A DNA stretch of 38,213 nt from Phycisphaerae bacterium (GTDB lineage Bacteria; Planctomycetota; Phycisphaerae; UBA1845; Fen-1342). Where the stretch lies: the NCBI GenBank assembly GCA_030428945.1, contig JAUIEC010000026.1:1-38213 (forward strand), in the 5' to 3' direction. Made by a program: the position numbers and the translations under genes. Positions 1 through 8,686 of this stretch are shown here, piece by piece (position 1 is the first letter of the stretch; every line of letters begins with the position of its first letter). Under the pieces are notes generated by a model. The model saw only the letters and a list, made by a program, of their open reading frames with translations. It was not told the DNA's origin and did not search any database.

Positions 1-246
1 CGAGTCATCCGGATTGTCGTCCGGACACGCGTCGCAGAAGTTCGGCACGCCGTCGCCGTCCGTGTCGACGTTGTCGTCGCCGCCCGGACAGATGTCGACC
101 GAATCGCACACGCCGTCACCGTCCGAGTCATCCGGATTGTCGTCCGGACACGCGTCGCAGAAGTTCGGCACGCCGTCGCCGTCCGTGTCGACGTTGTCGT
201 CGCCACCCGGACAGATGTCGTCGACGTCGCAGACGCCGTCGCCGTC
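1..246. repeat. 123-bp tandem repeat coding 41-aa Ca-binding units
   Basis: Positions 1-81 are identical to 124-204, and the rest of the two 123-bp units differs by scattered substitutions. Each unit encodes 41 residues with two Cys-containing Asp-rich loops (CDACPDDNPDDS and DICPGGDDNVDT types). The array continues beyond the window edge, so its copy number is unknown. Confidence 0.9.
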
Positions 247-3120
247 GGCATCGTCGCAGCCGGCCACGCACAGGTTGCCGGTCACCAGCACGCCGTCGAC
301 ACCGGCCTCGTTGATGCTCTGCGGGTCGCCGTCGTTGGCGCTGAACCGAAGCTGCATGTCATTGCTCAGCGGGACCCCGGCCAGGTCGAGGTCGGCCTGC
401 TCGATCGTGTTCGAACGCCACGCGGTCGAACCGCTCGTGTCGTGTACCGCGATCGTGATCCACCCGCTGCCGCTGACGTTGTCGCGAATGTCGACCTGCA
501 GGACGTCGGTGCCGTCCTCGTTCGTCAGGTACAGGTAGTAGTCGTAGCGGATCGTGTAGTCACCGGCCGCCGACATGTCGAAGCTCGGCGAACGCAGCCG
601 GACCGTGCCGCCGTCGACGTCGGTGTTGCCGCTCTGGTTCTGCGTCAGGTAGGCGGCACCGCTGCCGTCGCCGTCGGTCATCGGGTCATAGTCCCAGCTC
701 GGGTCGTTGACCGGCGTGCCACGTTCCCAGAAACCGCTGCTGGCCACGCCGTCATCGGTCGCGACCCAGCCCAGGTCGGCCTGGAAGTTGTCGCTGAAGA
801 CAGTCATGGTCATCCCGATCGAGTACGAGAACACGCTGGCCGGCGCGTCGGACGGACTCGTCACGGTGGTCCCGCCGCTGCCCTGGGCCGAGGCGTAGAA
901 CTCGACCACATCGTCGCAGTTCGCGCCCGGAATCGTCGCCTCGTACAGGTCGCCGCCGACCGGAGTCATCGCCAGGCCGGTATAGGCCCCGCCGCCCGTG
1001 CGGTAGAACAGCGTCTGGCTGCCGGCCTGTACGGTCTCGAAGCCGTCGGTGATCTCGGCCTGCACCACCAGCGGCGTGCCCGGGCCCAACTGGCTGGGAA
1101 CGCCGGACGTCAGCGCGACCGAGATGGCGGGCGGTTCGATCGTGAAGTCGACGTTGGACATGTCGAAAAAGATGTTGTCGGTCGGCATGACCCGGATGCG
1201 GGCCGTGCTCGTGCTGATGTTCGGCAGCACCACCGTCGCAATCCCGTCGTTCGGCGTGCTGGCCAGCAGGACCGTGTCGAAGGTCTGACCGCTGTTGGTC
1301 GACAGCGCGATCTCGACGCTGGCGGCGTTGACCGGCCCGTTCTCGGTGTTGGCCGTGTCCCAGGTGACCGTCTGGCTGCCGCCCCAGGTGACGGCCGTGT
1401 TCGGACTGGTCACGCGGAAGGGCCCGCTGCCGGTCGTGGTGACGACCATCTCGTCCTGGTCGACGCCCCCGCCGCCGGCCCGGTTGTCGCGGGCGGTCAC
1501 GCGGAAGGTCATCGTCCGGGCGGTGGTCGGCAGTTTCTCATCGTCGCTGCTGTTGTTGTTGCGAATGTCCACCAGTCGCGGGAACGTGCGTGATGGCGAG
1601 ACCCGCGGCGGGCGCGAGCGGAACAGCGGACTCGATCCGTTGTCGCCGTCGGCCAGCGCCTGGGCCGGGCCGGTGTCCATCTGCTCCCAGCAGTATTCGA
1701 GCGGGTCGCCCTGCGGATCGGTGGCCGAGGCCGTCAGCGTGAACGGCGTCCGCTGCGGAATCGTGTAGTTCGGACCGGCATCCACCGTCGGGGCGTTGTT
1801 GCCGGTCGAAGTCTGCGTGTGGCAGCTTCGGCTGAGCATCAGCGAGCGAATCTCGTCGTAGCTGATGCCGGTGAAGTACGCGTCGCTGTTGCTCTGGACG
1901 TTGTCGGCCCCGCAGATCCCGGCGTAGCCCATGATCGTCGTCGCACTGCCAAGCTCGGTGGCCGTCGAGCCGTTGCGATTGCCGCCGGCACACGAGCCGT
2001 TGACGCCGTTGAAGGTGTGATTCGCGCCGAACTGGTGACCCATTTCGTGCGCGACGTAGTCCACGTAGAACGGATCGCCGATCGGGCTGCCCAGCCCGGT
2101 CACCCCGCCGGCCTTCGATCCGCCGCTGCAGACCACGCCGAGGAACGCCACCCCGCCGCCGCCGGTGCTGAAGACGTGCCCGATGTCATAGTTGCCGCCG
2201 CCGATCACCGAGTCGCAGGTCGACTGGTTCTGGCTCAGCATCGCCCCGCCGTTCGAGTTCGTGTACGGATCGCTGCCCGCGTTCGTGAACACCAGCAGGT
2301 CATTGTTGGCCACCAGTTCCAGCCGGGCGGCCACTTCGACTTCGTAGATCCCGGTCACGCGGTTGATCGCCGTGACGATTGCCGCCTGCCCGCTTGAAAC
2401 CGTGCCGCCGTGGAACTGCGTGTACTCACCGGTGGCCGCGCAGGCCAGCGCGTAGGTTCGCAGGTTCGCGCCCGACGTCCGCAGGTCCAGGTCGCCGGCC
2501 CCGCCGGTCGTTTCGCTGCCCCAGGTGTTGCCTTCGACCTCGAAGACCTCGCAGCCGGGCAGGTCGACGCCCACGGCATCGCGCTTGTAGTACGAGGTGT
2601 AGATCAGGGTGTTGTCGCGGGTGTAGGGATCGATGTACCAGGCGCCCTTCGATGTCAGCACCTGCGCGTGGAAACCCTGCGGGGTCCAGTCGAGCCGGGC
2701 CGAGGCCCGCGGGTCGTCGATCCCGCGCGCCCAGTAGGTGCTGATCTCCGGGTAGCGGGCCGCCAGTTCCGGGGCCATCACCGGCGACTCGACCAGGTCG
2801 AACGCCTCGAACCCGCCGTCCGGGGTCGGCAGCAGCAGTTCGACGAACGTGTTGGCCGCCTCCGGGGTGAACTCGCGCGGGGCCGCGTCGAGCACCGGCG
2901 CCAGCGCGTCCGGGTCCAGTTCCAGCAACTGGCCCGTCAGCGGGCGCACCCACGGTTCGCCCTGTTCCACCGCGACAGGGGCGGCGGGGAGCAGGGTCCA
3001 GACCCCGTCCGTCACCGCCTCCTGCATATCGCCGGGCTCCCCAGCCGCGAGCGTCGGTACAACCAGTGCGACACCGCACGCCCACAGCGCGCGGATTCCT
3101 CGTTTCCATCCGTTTTTCAC
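1..3120 (-). CDS. Secreted reprolysin-like zinc metallopeptidase with thrombospondin type 3 repeats (partial, C-terminus beyond window)
   Basis: The frame is open from a GTG at 3120 to the window edge (1040 codons, no stop). GGGAG lies about 9 nt upstream of the GTG. Residues 1-26 form a signal peptide (basic start, hydrophobic core, ending LAAGE). The zinc site HEMGHQFGANH is at residues 358-368 (HExxHxxGxxH), and a Met-turn IMGYA follows with M397, which places the protein among metzincins of the M12B/reprolysin-like type. Residues about 440-950 are beta-rich Ig/CUB-like modules. From about residue 955 the chain becomes Cys- and Asp-rich repeats of the DxDxDGxxD type (thrombospondin type 3-like), which bind calcium. 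Family knowledge says such enzymes are exported and cleave extracellular protein; the substrate is unknown. The C-terminal anchor or sorting signal lies outside the window. Confidence 0.9.
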   Translation of the reverse strand, partial: MKNGWKRGIRALWACGVALVVPTLAAGEPGDMQEAVTDGVWTLLPAAPVAVEQGEPWVRPLTGQLLELDPDALAPVLDAAPREFTPEAANTFVELLLPTPDGGFEAFDLVESPVMAPELAARYPEISTYWARGIDDPRASARLDWTPQGFHAQVLTSKGAWYIDPYTRDNTLIYTSYYKRDAVGVDLPGCEVFEVEGNTWGSETTGGAGDLDLRTSGANLRTYALACAATGEYTQFHGGTVSSGQAAIVTAINRVTGIYEVEVAARLELVANNDLLVFTNAGSDPYTNSNGGAMLSQNQSTCDSVIGGGNYDIGHVFSTGGGGVAFLGVVCSGGSKAGGVTGLGSPIGDPFYVDYVAHEMGHQFGANHTFNGVNGSCAGGNRNGSTATELGSATTIMGYAGICGADNVQSNSDAYFTGISYDEIRSLMLSRSCHTQTSTGNNAPTVDAGPNYTIPQRTPFTLTASATDPQGDPLEYCWEQMDTGPAQALADGDNGSSPLFRSRPPRVSPSRTFPRLVDIRNNNSSDDEKLPTTARTMTFRVTARDNRAGGGGVDQDEMVVTTTGSGPFRVTSPNTAVTWGGSQTVTWDTANTENGPVNAASVEIALSTNSGQTFDTVLLASTPNDGIATVVLPNISTSTARIRVMPTDNIFFDMSNVDFTIEPPAISVALTSGVPSQLGPGTPLVVQAEITDGFETVQAGSQTLFYRTGGGAYTGLAMTPVGGDLYEATIPGANCDDVVEFYASAQGSGGTTVTSPSDAPASVFSYSIGMTMTVFSDNFQADLGWVATDDGVASSGFWERGTPVNDPSWDYDPMTDGDGSGAAYLTQNQSGNTDVDGGTVRLRSPSFDMSAAGDYTIRYDYYLYLTNEDGTDVLQVDIRDNVSGSGWITIAVHDTSGSTAWRSNTIEQADLDLAGVPLSNDMQLRFSANDGDPQSINEAGVDGVLVTGNLCVAGCDDADGDGVCDVDDICPGGDDNVDTDGDGVPNFCDACPDDNPDDSDGDGVCDSVDICPGGDDNVDTDGDGVPNFCDACPDDNPDDS

Positions 3121-3181
3121 GATCTAGCTCCCAAGTCACTGCCGAAGGCAGTTTGTGTGGCCGGGTGAAGGCCGTTCGACG

Positions 3182-3210
3182 AGTATACCCCACTCGCCCT
3201 GCCGCCCCAA
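3182..3210 (-). promoter_or_regulatory. Putative promoter of the metallopeptidase gene
   Basis: On the minus strand TTGGGG (3205-3210) is followed after 17 nt by TATACT (3182-3187), a fair sigma-70-type promoter. It predicts a leader of about 55 nt before the GTG at 3120. The leader contains a 6-bp stem with a 3-nt loop (3138-3152, ACTGCC/GGCAGT). Confidence 0.55.
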
Positions 3211-3438
3211 ACCGATTCCGCGGGTTGCCGTCAAGCCGATAACCTGTTTCCGGACTGAACCTTAGAGCTCGTCCGGATCACCTCCGTCCAGCCCGCCGAC
3301 GCGCCCCCTTCCCGGAGCGCGGCCGCCCCGCCCCCGTCCGCCCGCCGCCGGGGAGCGAACTTTTTTGCGCCCGCAAACGCATTCCGACAATGGTTTTACG
3401 ACCTGGCGCGGCAGATCACCGGGATTTTTCTTGAGCTG

Positions 3439-3456
3439 CTACTATGACCATAGTAG
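3439..3456. promoter_or_regulatory. Likely BlaI operator (18-bp palindrome)
   Basis: CTACTATGACCATAGTAG is a palindrome with 8 of 9 paired positions matching. It lies 32 bp before the blaI start. BlaI/MecI repressors bind dyads with TAC...GTA-type half-sites as dimers and usually control their own operon. The left half also reads as a possible -10 element (TACTAT), so bound repressor would block the polymerase. Autoregulation is inferred. Confidence 0.65.
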
Positions 3457-3487
3457 TCTTCCGATACAGATCGTAGAAAGGATCCAG

Positions 3488-3898
3488 ATGAGCAATCTGC
3501 CCCATGTCACCGCCGCCGAACTCCGACTGCTGAAGGTGCTCTGGAAGCTCGGCTCGGGCGCTGTCCGCGACGTGCTCTCCGAACTCGAGAAGGAAGCGGG
3601 CGACGCGCCGGCCTACACGACCGTCATGACCCTGATGAACCAGTTGGCCGCCAAGGGCGCGCTGGAGGTCGACAAGAGTCGGCAGCCTTACATCTACGCA
3701 CCGGCCGTGCAGCGCGAGCAGGTCCTCGGGCAGCGCCTGCGGCAGTTCCTCTCGCAGGTCTTCGACGGGCAGGCGGGCGAACTCGTTCTGCACCTGGTCG
3801 AGGAGGCGAACCTCTCGCCGGCCGACCTGCGGCGGATCGAGGAACAGATCGAACAGAAGGAACGAGAGAGCGGGCAGGCGGAAGGAGACCGGGCATGA
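3488..3898 (+). CDS. blaI: BlaI/MecI/CopY-family transcriptional repressor
   Basis: The protein has 136 residues, usual for the family. The N-terminal winged helix begins with VTAAELRLLKVLWKLGSGAVRDV and the recognition helix is in the APAYTTVMTLMNQLAAKGAL stretch (about residues 38-58). The C-terminal helices serve dimerisation. The ATG at 3488 has GAAAGGA upstream and matches the family N-terminus better than the longer upstream frame. The gene overlaps the M56 peptidase gene by 4 bp (ATGA), the classic repressor/sensor-protease pair. In characterised systems the membrane protease inactivates the repressor when its outer domain senses a ligand. Here the ligand is probably not a beta-lactam, because the partner lacks a penicillin-binding domain. 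Confidence 0.92.
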   Translation: MSNLPHVTAAELRLLKVLWKLGSGAVRDVLSELEKEAGDAPAYTTVMTLMNQLAAKGALEVDKSRQPYIYAPAVQREQVLGQRLRQFLSQVFDGQAGELVLHLVEEANLSPADLRRIEEQIEQKERESGQAEGDRA

Positions 3899-6381
3899 AC
3901 GGCGCCCTCGAAGTAGCCACGACGCTGGCCGCCTGGCTGACGCAGGCGATCCTGCTGGGCACGACGCTCGCCCTGCTGACCTGGGCCGTCTCGCGGACCC
4001 TGCTCCGCAAGGCGCCGCCCGCGCTGCACGCCGCCCTCTGGCTGATCGTGCTGGCCAAGTTCATCCTGCCTCTCGGCCCCGGCTTTTCGTACTCGCTGGC
4101 CAGCCTGGTCGGCCTGCCCGAACTGGCCCCGGCCCCGACCGGACCGGCCGTCGACGGCAGCCTGACCTATCTCGTCCTCGAAACCGCCGCGGCCGGAACC
4201 TCGGAGGCCCCCGCCACAGCAACCCGGACGGCGGCCGCGACGCCGGCGGCGCTGGCGCCTGTGGCGGCCGGGACGGGCGGTGCCCGGTACTGGCTGATCG
4301 CCCTGGTGGGCGCCTACGTGATCGGCGTGATCGCCATCGTCATCTGGCGGACGCGCGGCTACCTGGCGTTTGTCCGTCGGGCGCGGGAGCTTCCGCTGGC
4401 CGGTCGCGGCCTGCGCCGCCTGGTGGCCCGCACGTGTCGCCGCAGCGGTGTCCGGCGGGTACCGCGGGTGCGTCTGAGTGGCGGCGCGCACGCCCCGTAC
4501 ATCTTCGGATTCTGGCGTCCGACGCTGGTGCTGCCGCGCGGCAGCGCCCGGCCGGGCCCGGAACTCGAAGCGATCCTGCTGCACGAGATCGCCCACCTGC
4601 GGCGACTGGACCTGTTCACCCGGCTCGCCCAGTGGTTGGCGGGCAACCTGTTGTTTTTCTGGCCCGTAGTCGCCTGGGTCAACCGGCGGATCGACCTGGC
4701 CCGCGAGCATGCGTGTGATGAATGGGCCCTCTCACACGGACGCCTCGCTCCCGGCCAGTACGCCCGCTGTCTGCTCCGCGCGCTGCAGCCGGCCCCGCCC
4801 GACTGGAGCGCGTATCGCCCAGCCGCGATGGCAACCACCGCAAGACAAGTCGAAAGGAGAATCGCAATGATCATGGAACATTCGCGCCGGGGACCCTCGT
4901 CCTACTGGCGCCTGATGGCCGGCAGCAGCCTGGCCGCCTGGGCCGCCTTCGCCCTGACCGGGACGTCGGCCGCCACGGAAGAACCGGTACAGACGCAAGA
5001 GAAGAACGTCTGGGTCTCGGATGACGGGACCACGATCGAGTTCGAAAGCACCAACGGCATGCCCGGCTGGGTGGCGGAAGGCGGCCAGCAGCAGTTCATG
5101 TTTGTCACCGACGCCGAAGGTGACGGGCAGCACACGGTCGCGTTCACGCGGCACATCAGCGAAGACTCGCTCGCCCGGTTCCTCGAGAGCCACCCGAACG
5201 CCGACGCGAACGCGGACGGCAACATCTCGGCCGAGGAGCACGATGCCTACCTGGTCGCGGTCGCGATGCAGGATCCGGCCAGGGTCCTCGGGCAGTTCCC
5301 GTCCGCCGACACGAACGGCGACGGCGAACTGAGTCCCGCCGAGGCGGCCGGGCTGGTCGGCGGGATGCCGCACCTGAGCGCCCTGGCGCAGGGCCAGCCG
5401 ATGGTCAACGTCATGCTGCAGTCCGACGGTGGCGAAGCCGGCGGCGTGTGGATCACCGACGACCTGAACGGCGCGCAGAATGTCTCGATCGACGAGCACG
5501 TCACCCCGGACGGCACGCGGATCATGACGCGCGTCGCCGTGGCCGGTGACCCCGAAGTCGAGTCGGGCGGCAACATCGAAGTGAACGTCGAAGCCGACGA
5601 CTCCGGGCAGCGGGTCGTGCGAATCGACAAGGGTGACGGCCAGATCCAGGAGATCATCCTGGCGCCGGGCGACGGGCTGGCGGAGATCGAACTGGACGAC
5701 GAATCCGGAATGGCCGGACAGCAGATCATCGCGCTGGACGACGGCAGCGGCGAGATCAACGTGGTCTACGGCTTTTCCGAGGAAGCGCCGGACGATGTGC
5801 ACGGACACCTGGTCCGTCTGCACGAGATGCTCGGTGACGGCGCGCACGCCCACCTGGCTCGTCTGCACGAGCACCTGATGGAACTGCACGGCGGCGAGCC
5901 GGGCAACGTGGAAGTCCGCGTGCACGCCGGCGACGACGGCCAGCACGATGTCTTCGTGACCGCGAGCGGCGACCACATGCGTCCGTTCCAGGCCGGTTCG
6001 TGGCTGCTCGAGAACATCGAGGGTGAGCCGAGCCGCGAAGCGGTGGCCGGCTACGTCCAGACGGTCGCCGACCTTCCGCTGGCGAAGTTCCTGGAACTGA
6101 ACCCGGAGAGCGACCACAACGGCGACGGCGTGCTGACCGAGAAGGAACGCGACGCGTTCATCAAACGGCACACCACCCGGCAGCGGATGAAGCTGATCGA
6201 GAAGTACCCCGACGCCGACCTGAACGGTGATGGCATGCTGACCAACGAAGAACTCCGCGAGTACTTCCACGGCCAGCACCAGGCCCACCGCGCCCACGGC
6301 GAACGCGTCCGCGTGAACGGCACGCCGCAGACCGTCACGGACGGCGAACCGGTAATCGTGGTCGAAAAGGTCGACGAGTAA
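3895..6381 (+). CDS. BlaR1-type M56 membrane metallopeptidase with C-terminal EF-hand domains
   Basis: The protein has 828 residues. The N-terminal part has hydrophobic segments near residues 10-32, 38-60 and 125-150. The M56 zinc site is HEIAH at 230-234 with a downstream Glu at 271 in the EHACDEW motif. A final membrane segment follows ERRIAMIM (about residues 338-355). The large outer part has no PBP-like SxxK sensor domain. It carries four EF-hand loops instead: D437 (DANADGNIS), D472 (DTNGDGELS), D740 (DHNGDGVLT) and D775 (DLNGDGMLT). A roughly 250-residue acidic beta-rich stretch separates the two pairs. Known M56 proteins cleave a repressor on signal; calcium as the signal is my inference. 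The start is fixed by the ATGA overlap with blaI. A Shine-Dalgarno-like GAAAGGAG precedes an internal in-frame ATG at 4867. Confidence 0.88.
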   Translation: MNGALEVATTLAAWLTQAILLGTTLALLTWAVSRTLLRKAPPALHAALWLIVLAKFILPLGPGFSYSLASLVGLPELAPAPTGPAVDGSLTYLVLETAAAGTSEAPATATRTAAATPAALAPVAAGTGGARYWLIALVGAYVIGVIAIVIWRTRGYLAFVRRARELPLAGRGLRRLVARTCRRSGVRRVPRVRLSGGAHAPYIFGFWRPTLVLPRGSARPGPELEAILLHEIAHLRRLDLFTRLAQWLAGNLLFFWPVVAWVNRRIDLAREHACDEWALSHGRLAPGQYARCLLRALQPAPPDWSAYRPAAMATTARQVERRIAMIMEHSRRGPSSYWRLMAGSSLAAWAAFALTGTSAATEEPVQTQEKNVWVSDDGTTIEFESTNGMPGWVAEGGQQQFMFVTDAEGDGQHTVAFTRHISEDSLARFLESHPNADANADGNISAEEHDAYLVAVAMQDPARVLGQFPSADTNGDGELSPAEAAGLVGGMPHLSALAQGQPMVNVMLQSDGGEAGGVWITDDLNGAQNVSIDEHVTPDGTRIMTRVAVAGDPEVESGGNIEVNVEADDSGQRVVRIDKGDGQIQEIILAPGDGLAEIELDDESGMAGQQIIALDDGSGEINVVYGFSEEAPDDVHGHLVRLHEMLGDGAHAHLARLHEHLMELHGGEPGNVEVRVHAGDDGQHDVFVTASGDHMRPFQAGSWLLENIEGEPSREAVAGYVQTVADLPLAKFLELNPESDHNGDGVLTEKERDAFIKRHTTRQRMKLIEKYPDADLNGDGMLTNEELREYFHGQHQAHRAHGERVRVNGTPQTVTDGEPVIVVEKVDE

Positions 6382-6388
6382 CTCGTCG
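6372..6388 (+). other. Inverted repeat with the M56 gene stop codon as its loop
   Basis: CGACGAG (6372-6378) and CTCGTCG (6382-6388) are perfect 7-bp complements. The three loop bases are exactly the stop codon TAA. It may be chance, or part of the mRNA 3' end structure. Confidence 0.6.
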
Positions 6389-6454
6389 GTCGATCAGTAA
6401 GACGCGTCGGTCGACGAGGCCAACGCGCAGACCGCGACAGACAACTCGCTCCCA

Positions 6455-6502
6455 GAACGCCCGCTCGCGATTTCAGCCGTCGCGACGGGCGTTCGTTTTT
6501 TC
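6455..6502 (+). terminator. Rho-independent terminator after the blaI/M56 operon
   Basis: GAACGCCCG (6455-6463) pairs with CGGGCGTTC (6486-6494). An inner stem TCGCG/CGCGA follows a one-base bulge, and GTTTTTTC comes directly after. The stem and U-tract fit an intrinsic terminator on the plus strand only. Confidence 0.88.
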
Positions 6503-6504
6503 TT

Positions 6505-6542
6505 CAGGGAGCAAGGGAACCAGGGAGCAAGGGAGCAAGGGG
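6505..6542. repeat. Short tandem repeat, GGGAGCAA-type units
   Basis: About four and a half imperfect 8-bp units (GGGAGCAA, GGGAACCA) lie between the terminator and the end of ispE. Related short repeats occur at 19297, 20514, 21203 and 23194. Confidence 0.7.
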
Positions 6543-6618
6543 TGAGGGCATCCGTCTTCTCGGACGACAGAGATCCAGGCGCCGCCTGACCTGCCTTCGA
6601 CGCCCGATCTCGACCTGC

Positions 6619-7500
6619 CTACTTGCTGACCGCACACGCAAGACTGCGAACGCCGGTCGCCGCCTGCAGTCTCTCGGCCATCTCGCTGGCCGCGGCCTCG
6701 TTGTCGACCAGCGTGAAGAAGGTCGAGCCCGAGCCCGACATTCGCACGGGCTGGCCAGCCGCTTCGCGGAGCTTGACCGACAGTTCCGCCAGCGCGGGCA
6801 CCACCCGGAAGGCGGCCGGTTCGAGGTCATTGCCGCACAGGCGCAGCAGCTTCTCGGGATCTCCGAAGGCCTTCTCGACATCGCCGGCGTGGGCCCCTTC
6901 GCTGACCTGCAGGCCCTTCCAGGCCCGGTAGACATCGGCCGTCGCGCAGTGAATCTCCGGCAGGACCAGCACGACGTGGCACCGCGGACCACGACCCAGC
7001 GGTTCCACCTCGGTCCCCGTGCCGCGCACCACGCACGGCGACGGCCAGAGGAACAGCGGCACGTCCGCCCCCAACTGCCCCGCCAAAGCCGACAGCCCCT
7101 CGGTCGTGTAGTTCAGGTCACAGACCCGGTTGACCAGGTCGAGGGTCGTGGCCGCGTCGCTGCTGCCGCCCCCCAGGCCGGCGCCGGCCGGGATCTGCTT
7201 GGCCAGGTGGATCGCGACGCCCTGGGTCCGCTGGGCATCGGCCAGCAGCAGGCGGGCGGCCCGGTAGGCGAGGTTGCCGGCATCGACGGGCAGGTCCGGT
7301 CGATCGCAGGTCAGCTCGATCCCGGGCGTGGACCGGCGGCGGACGCGGACGACATCGGCCAGCCCGACGCGGACGATGACGGATTCGACCTCGTGGTAGC
7401 CGTCGGCCCGCCGGCCGACGATCCGCAGGGTCAGGTTGATCTTGGCGGGAGCGGCCGCCCGGACTTCCGTGCCGGGCAGCGCGACGGACTCGCTGTTCAT
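6619..7500 (-). CDS. ispE: 4-diphosphocytidyl-2-C-methyl-D-erythritol kinase
   Basis: This enzyme phosphorylates CDP-methylerythritol at the 2-OH with ATP, in the MEP route to isoprenoid precursors. It has 293 residues, typical length. GHMP-kinase motifs are clear: PAKINLTLRIVGRRADGYHE (residues 18-37, catalytic Lys20), the phosphate loop IPAGAGLGGGSSDA (103-116), GADVPLF with catalytic Asp146, and the C-terminal MSGSGSTFF glycine motif. The ATG sits one base after the prfA stop, so the two are cotranscribed and probably translationally coupled. Nothing looks degenerate. Confidence 0.96.
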   Translation of the reverse strand: MNSESVALPGTEVRAAAPAKINLTLRIVGRRADGYHEVESVIVRVGLADVVRVRRRSTPGIELTCDRPDLPVDAGNLAYRAARLLLADAQRTQGVAIHLAKQIPAGAGLGGGSSDAATTLDLVNRVCDLNYTTEGLSALAGQLGADVPLFLWPSPCVVRGTGTEVEPLGRGPRCHVVLVLPEIHCATADVYRAWKGLQVSEGAHAGDVEKAFGDPEKLLRLCGNDLEPAAFRVVPALAELSVKLREAAGQPVRMSGSGSTFFTLVDNEAAASEMAERLQAATGVRSLACAVSK

Positions 7501-7501
7501 A

Positions 7502-8596
7502 TCAGAGGCTCTCGAGTTTCATCTGCAGGTCGCGTTCGTGCAGGGCCCGATGGAATTCGTCGAGCTTGCCTTCCACGAGTACGCCGCCGATATCAAAAAC
7601 ATCCATATTGACCCGGTGATCCGTCACCCGGTTCTGCGGGAAATTGTACGTCCGAATACGCTCGCTGCGGTCGCCGGACCCGACCATGCTCTTCCGCTCG
7701 GCCGCGAGGGCCTGAAGCTGCTGCTGCTGGTGGTGCTCGAAGACGCGGCTGAGCATGATCCGGCGGGCCTTGGCCCGGTTCTTGTGCTGGCTCTTTTCGT
7801 CCTGCATCGAGACGGTGATGCCGGTCGGCTTGTGTTCGAGCTTGATCGCGCTCTCGACCTTGTTGACGTTCTGCCCGCCGGGTCCGCCGGCCCGGCTGGT
7901 GTGTTCGAGCACGTCCTTGTCCCAGTCGATCTCGACCTCGACCTCCTCGGGTTCAGGCAGGACCGCAATCGTCGCGGCCGAGGTGTGGATCCGCCCCTGG
8001 GTCTCGGTTTTCGGGACGCGCTGCACGCGGTGCCCGCCGGCCTCGAAGCGCAGCATCAGGTAGACCTCGTCGCCGGTGACGTTCAGGATCGCCTCCTTGC
8101 AGCCGCCGATTTCGGAATGGGCGTAGCTGAGGACCTCGACCTTGAGCTTGTGGGCCGACGCGAAGGCCTTGATCATCTCGACCAGTTCACCGGCGAACAG
8201 GGCCGCCTCGTCGCCGCCGGTCCCGGCCCGGACTTCGACGATCACGCTGCTGATGCCGGCCTCGTCGCCGGTGACGAGCTTCTCCTGCATCTCGGTCAGC
8301 AGGGCCGACCGCTTCGCTTCCAGTTCGGGGATTTCCATCTCGGCCAGTTCGCGCAGTTCGGCATCGCTCTCGTGATCGTCGACGATCGCGAGCGATTCGT
8401 TCAACTGATCCGTGACGCTGGCGTACTGGCGATAGGGCTTGAGGATCTTCTCGAGGTTGCCGTGCTCACGGGCGAGCCGGACCATCAGCACGCCGTTGCC
8501 GGCCACCTCGGGCTTGTTCATCTCGTCGGCCACTTCCTGGCCGCGGGCCGCCATCTCCTGGACGCGGGCCATCCATTTCGGGTGCTCGACCGGCAC
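7502..8596 (-). CDS. prfA: Peptide chain release factor 1
   Basis: RF1 recognises UAA and UAG and triggers peptide release at the ribosome. It has 364 residues, near the usual 360. The GGQ motif is at 240-242 (GGPGGQNVNKVESA). The codon-reading P-x-T tripeptide is at 195-197 (RVPKTETQGRIHTS), which separates it from RF2, whose motif is SPF. The start is GTG at 8596, preceded by a strong GGAGGA. No frameshift site of the RF2 kind is present. It follows rpmE by 90 bp, a common bacterial order. Confidence 0.96.
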   Translation of the reverse strand: MPVEHPKWMARVQEMAARGQEVADEMNKPEVAGNGVLMVRLAREHGNLEKILKPYRQYASVTDQLNESLAIVDDHESDAELRELAEMEIPELEAKRSALLTEMQEKLVTGDEAGISSVIVEVRAGTGGDEAALFAGELVEMIKAFASAHKLKVEVLSYAHSEIGGCKEAILNVTGDEVYLMLRFEAGGHRVQRVPKTETQGRIHTSAATIAVLPEPEEVEVEIDWDKDVLEHTSRAGGPGGQNVNKVESAIKLEHKPTGITVSMQDEKSQHKNRAKARRIMLSRVFEHHQQQQLQALAAERKSMVGSGDRSERIRTYNFPQNRVTDHRVNMDVFDIGGVLVEGKLDEFHRALHERDLQMKLESL

Positions 8597-8686
8597 GCCT
8601 GTTCCTCCTGACCGGGCGGTACGAAAAAGACTACGACCCGGCCGCCGGCCGAATCGTAGCCTCTCTTCCGTTGCGGTCGAAGCGGG

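Larger units (their letters stand above)
3121..3487. other. Divergent intergenic region between the metallopeptidase gene and blaI
   Basis: This 367-bp gap separates divergent genes. It holds the minus-strand promoter at 3182-3210 and the palindromic operator at 3439-3456. The middle part (about 3230-3400) is very C-rich and I see no gene in it. Confidence 0.7.

Noticed and set aside
442..1593. Open frame on the plus strand opposite the metallopeptidase gene
   Set aside because: Its translation is repetitive Arg/Val/Asp-rich and shows no domain. The minus-strand frame has the zinc site and signal peptide.
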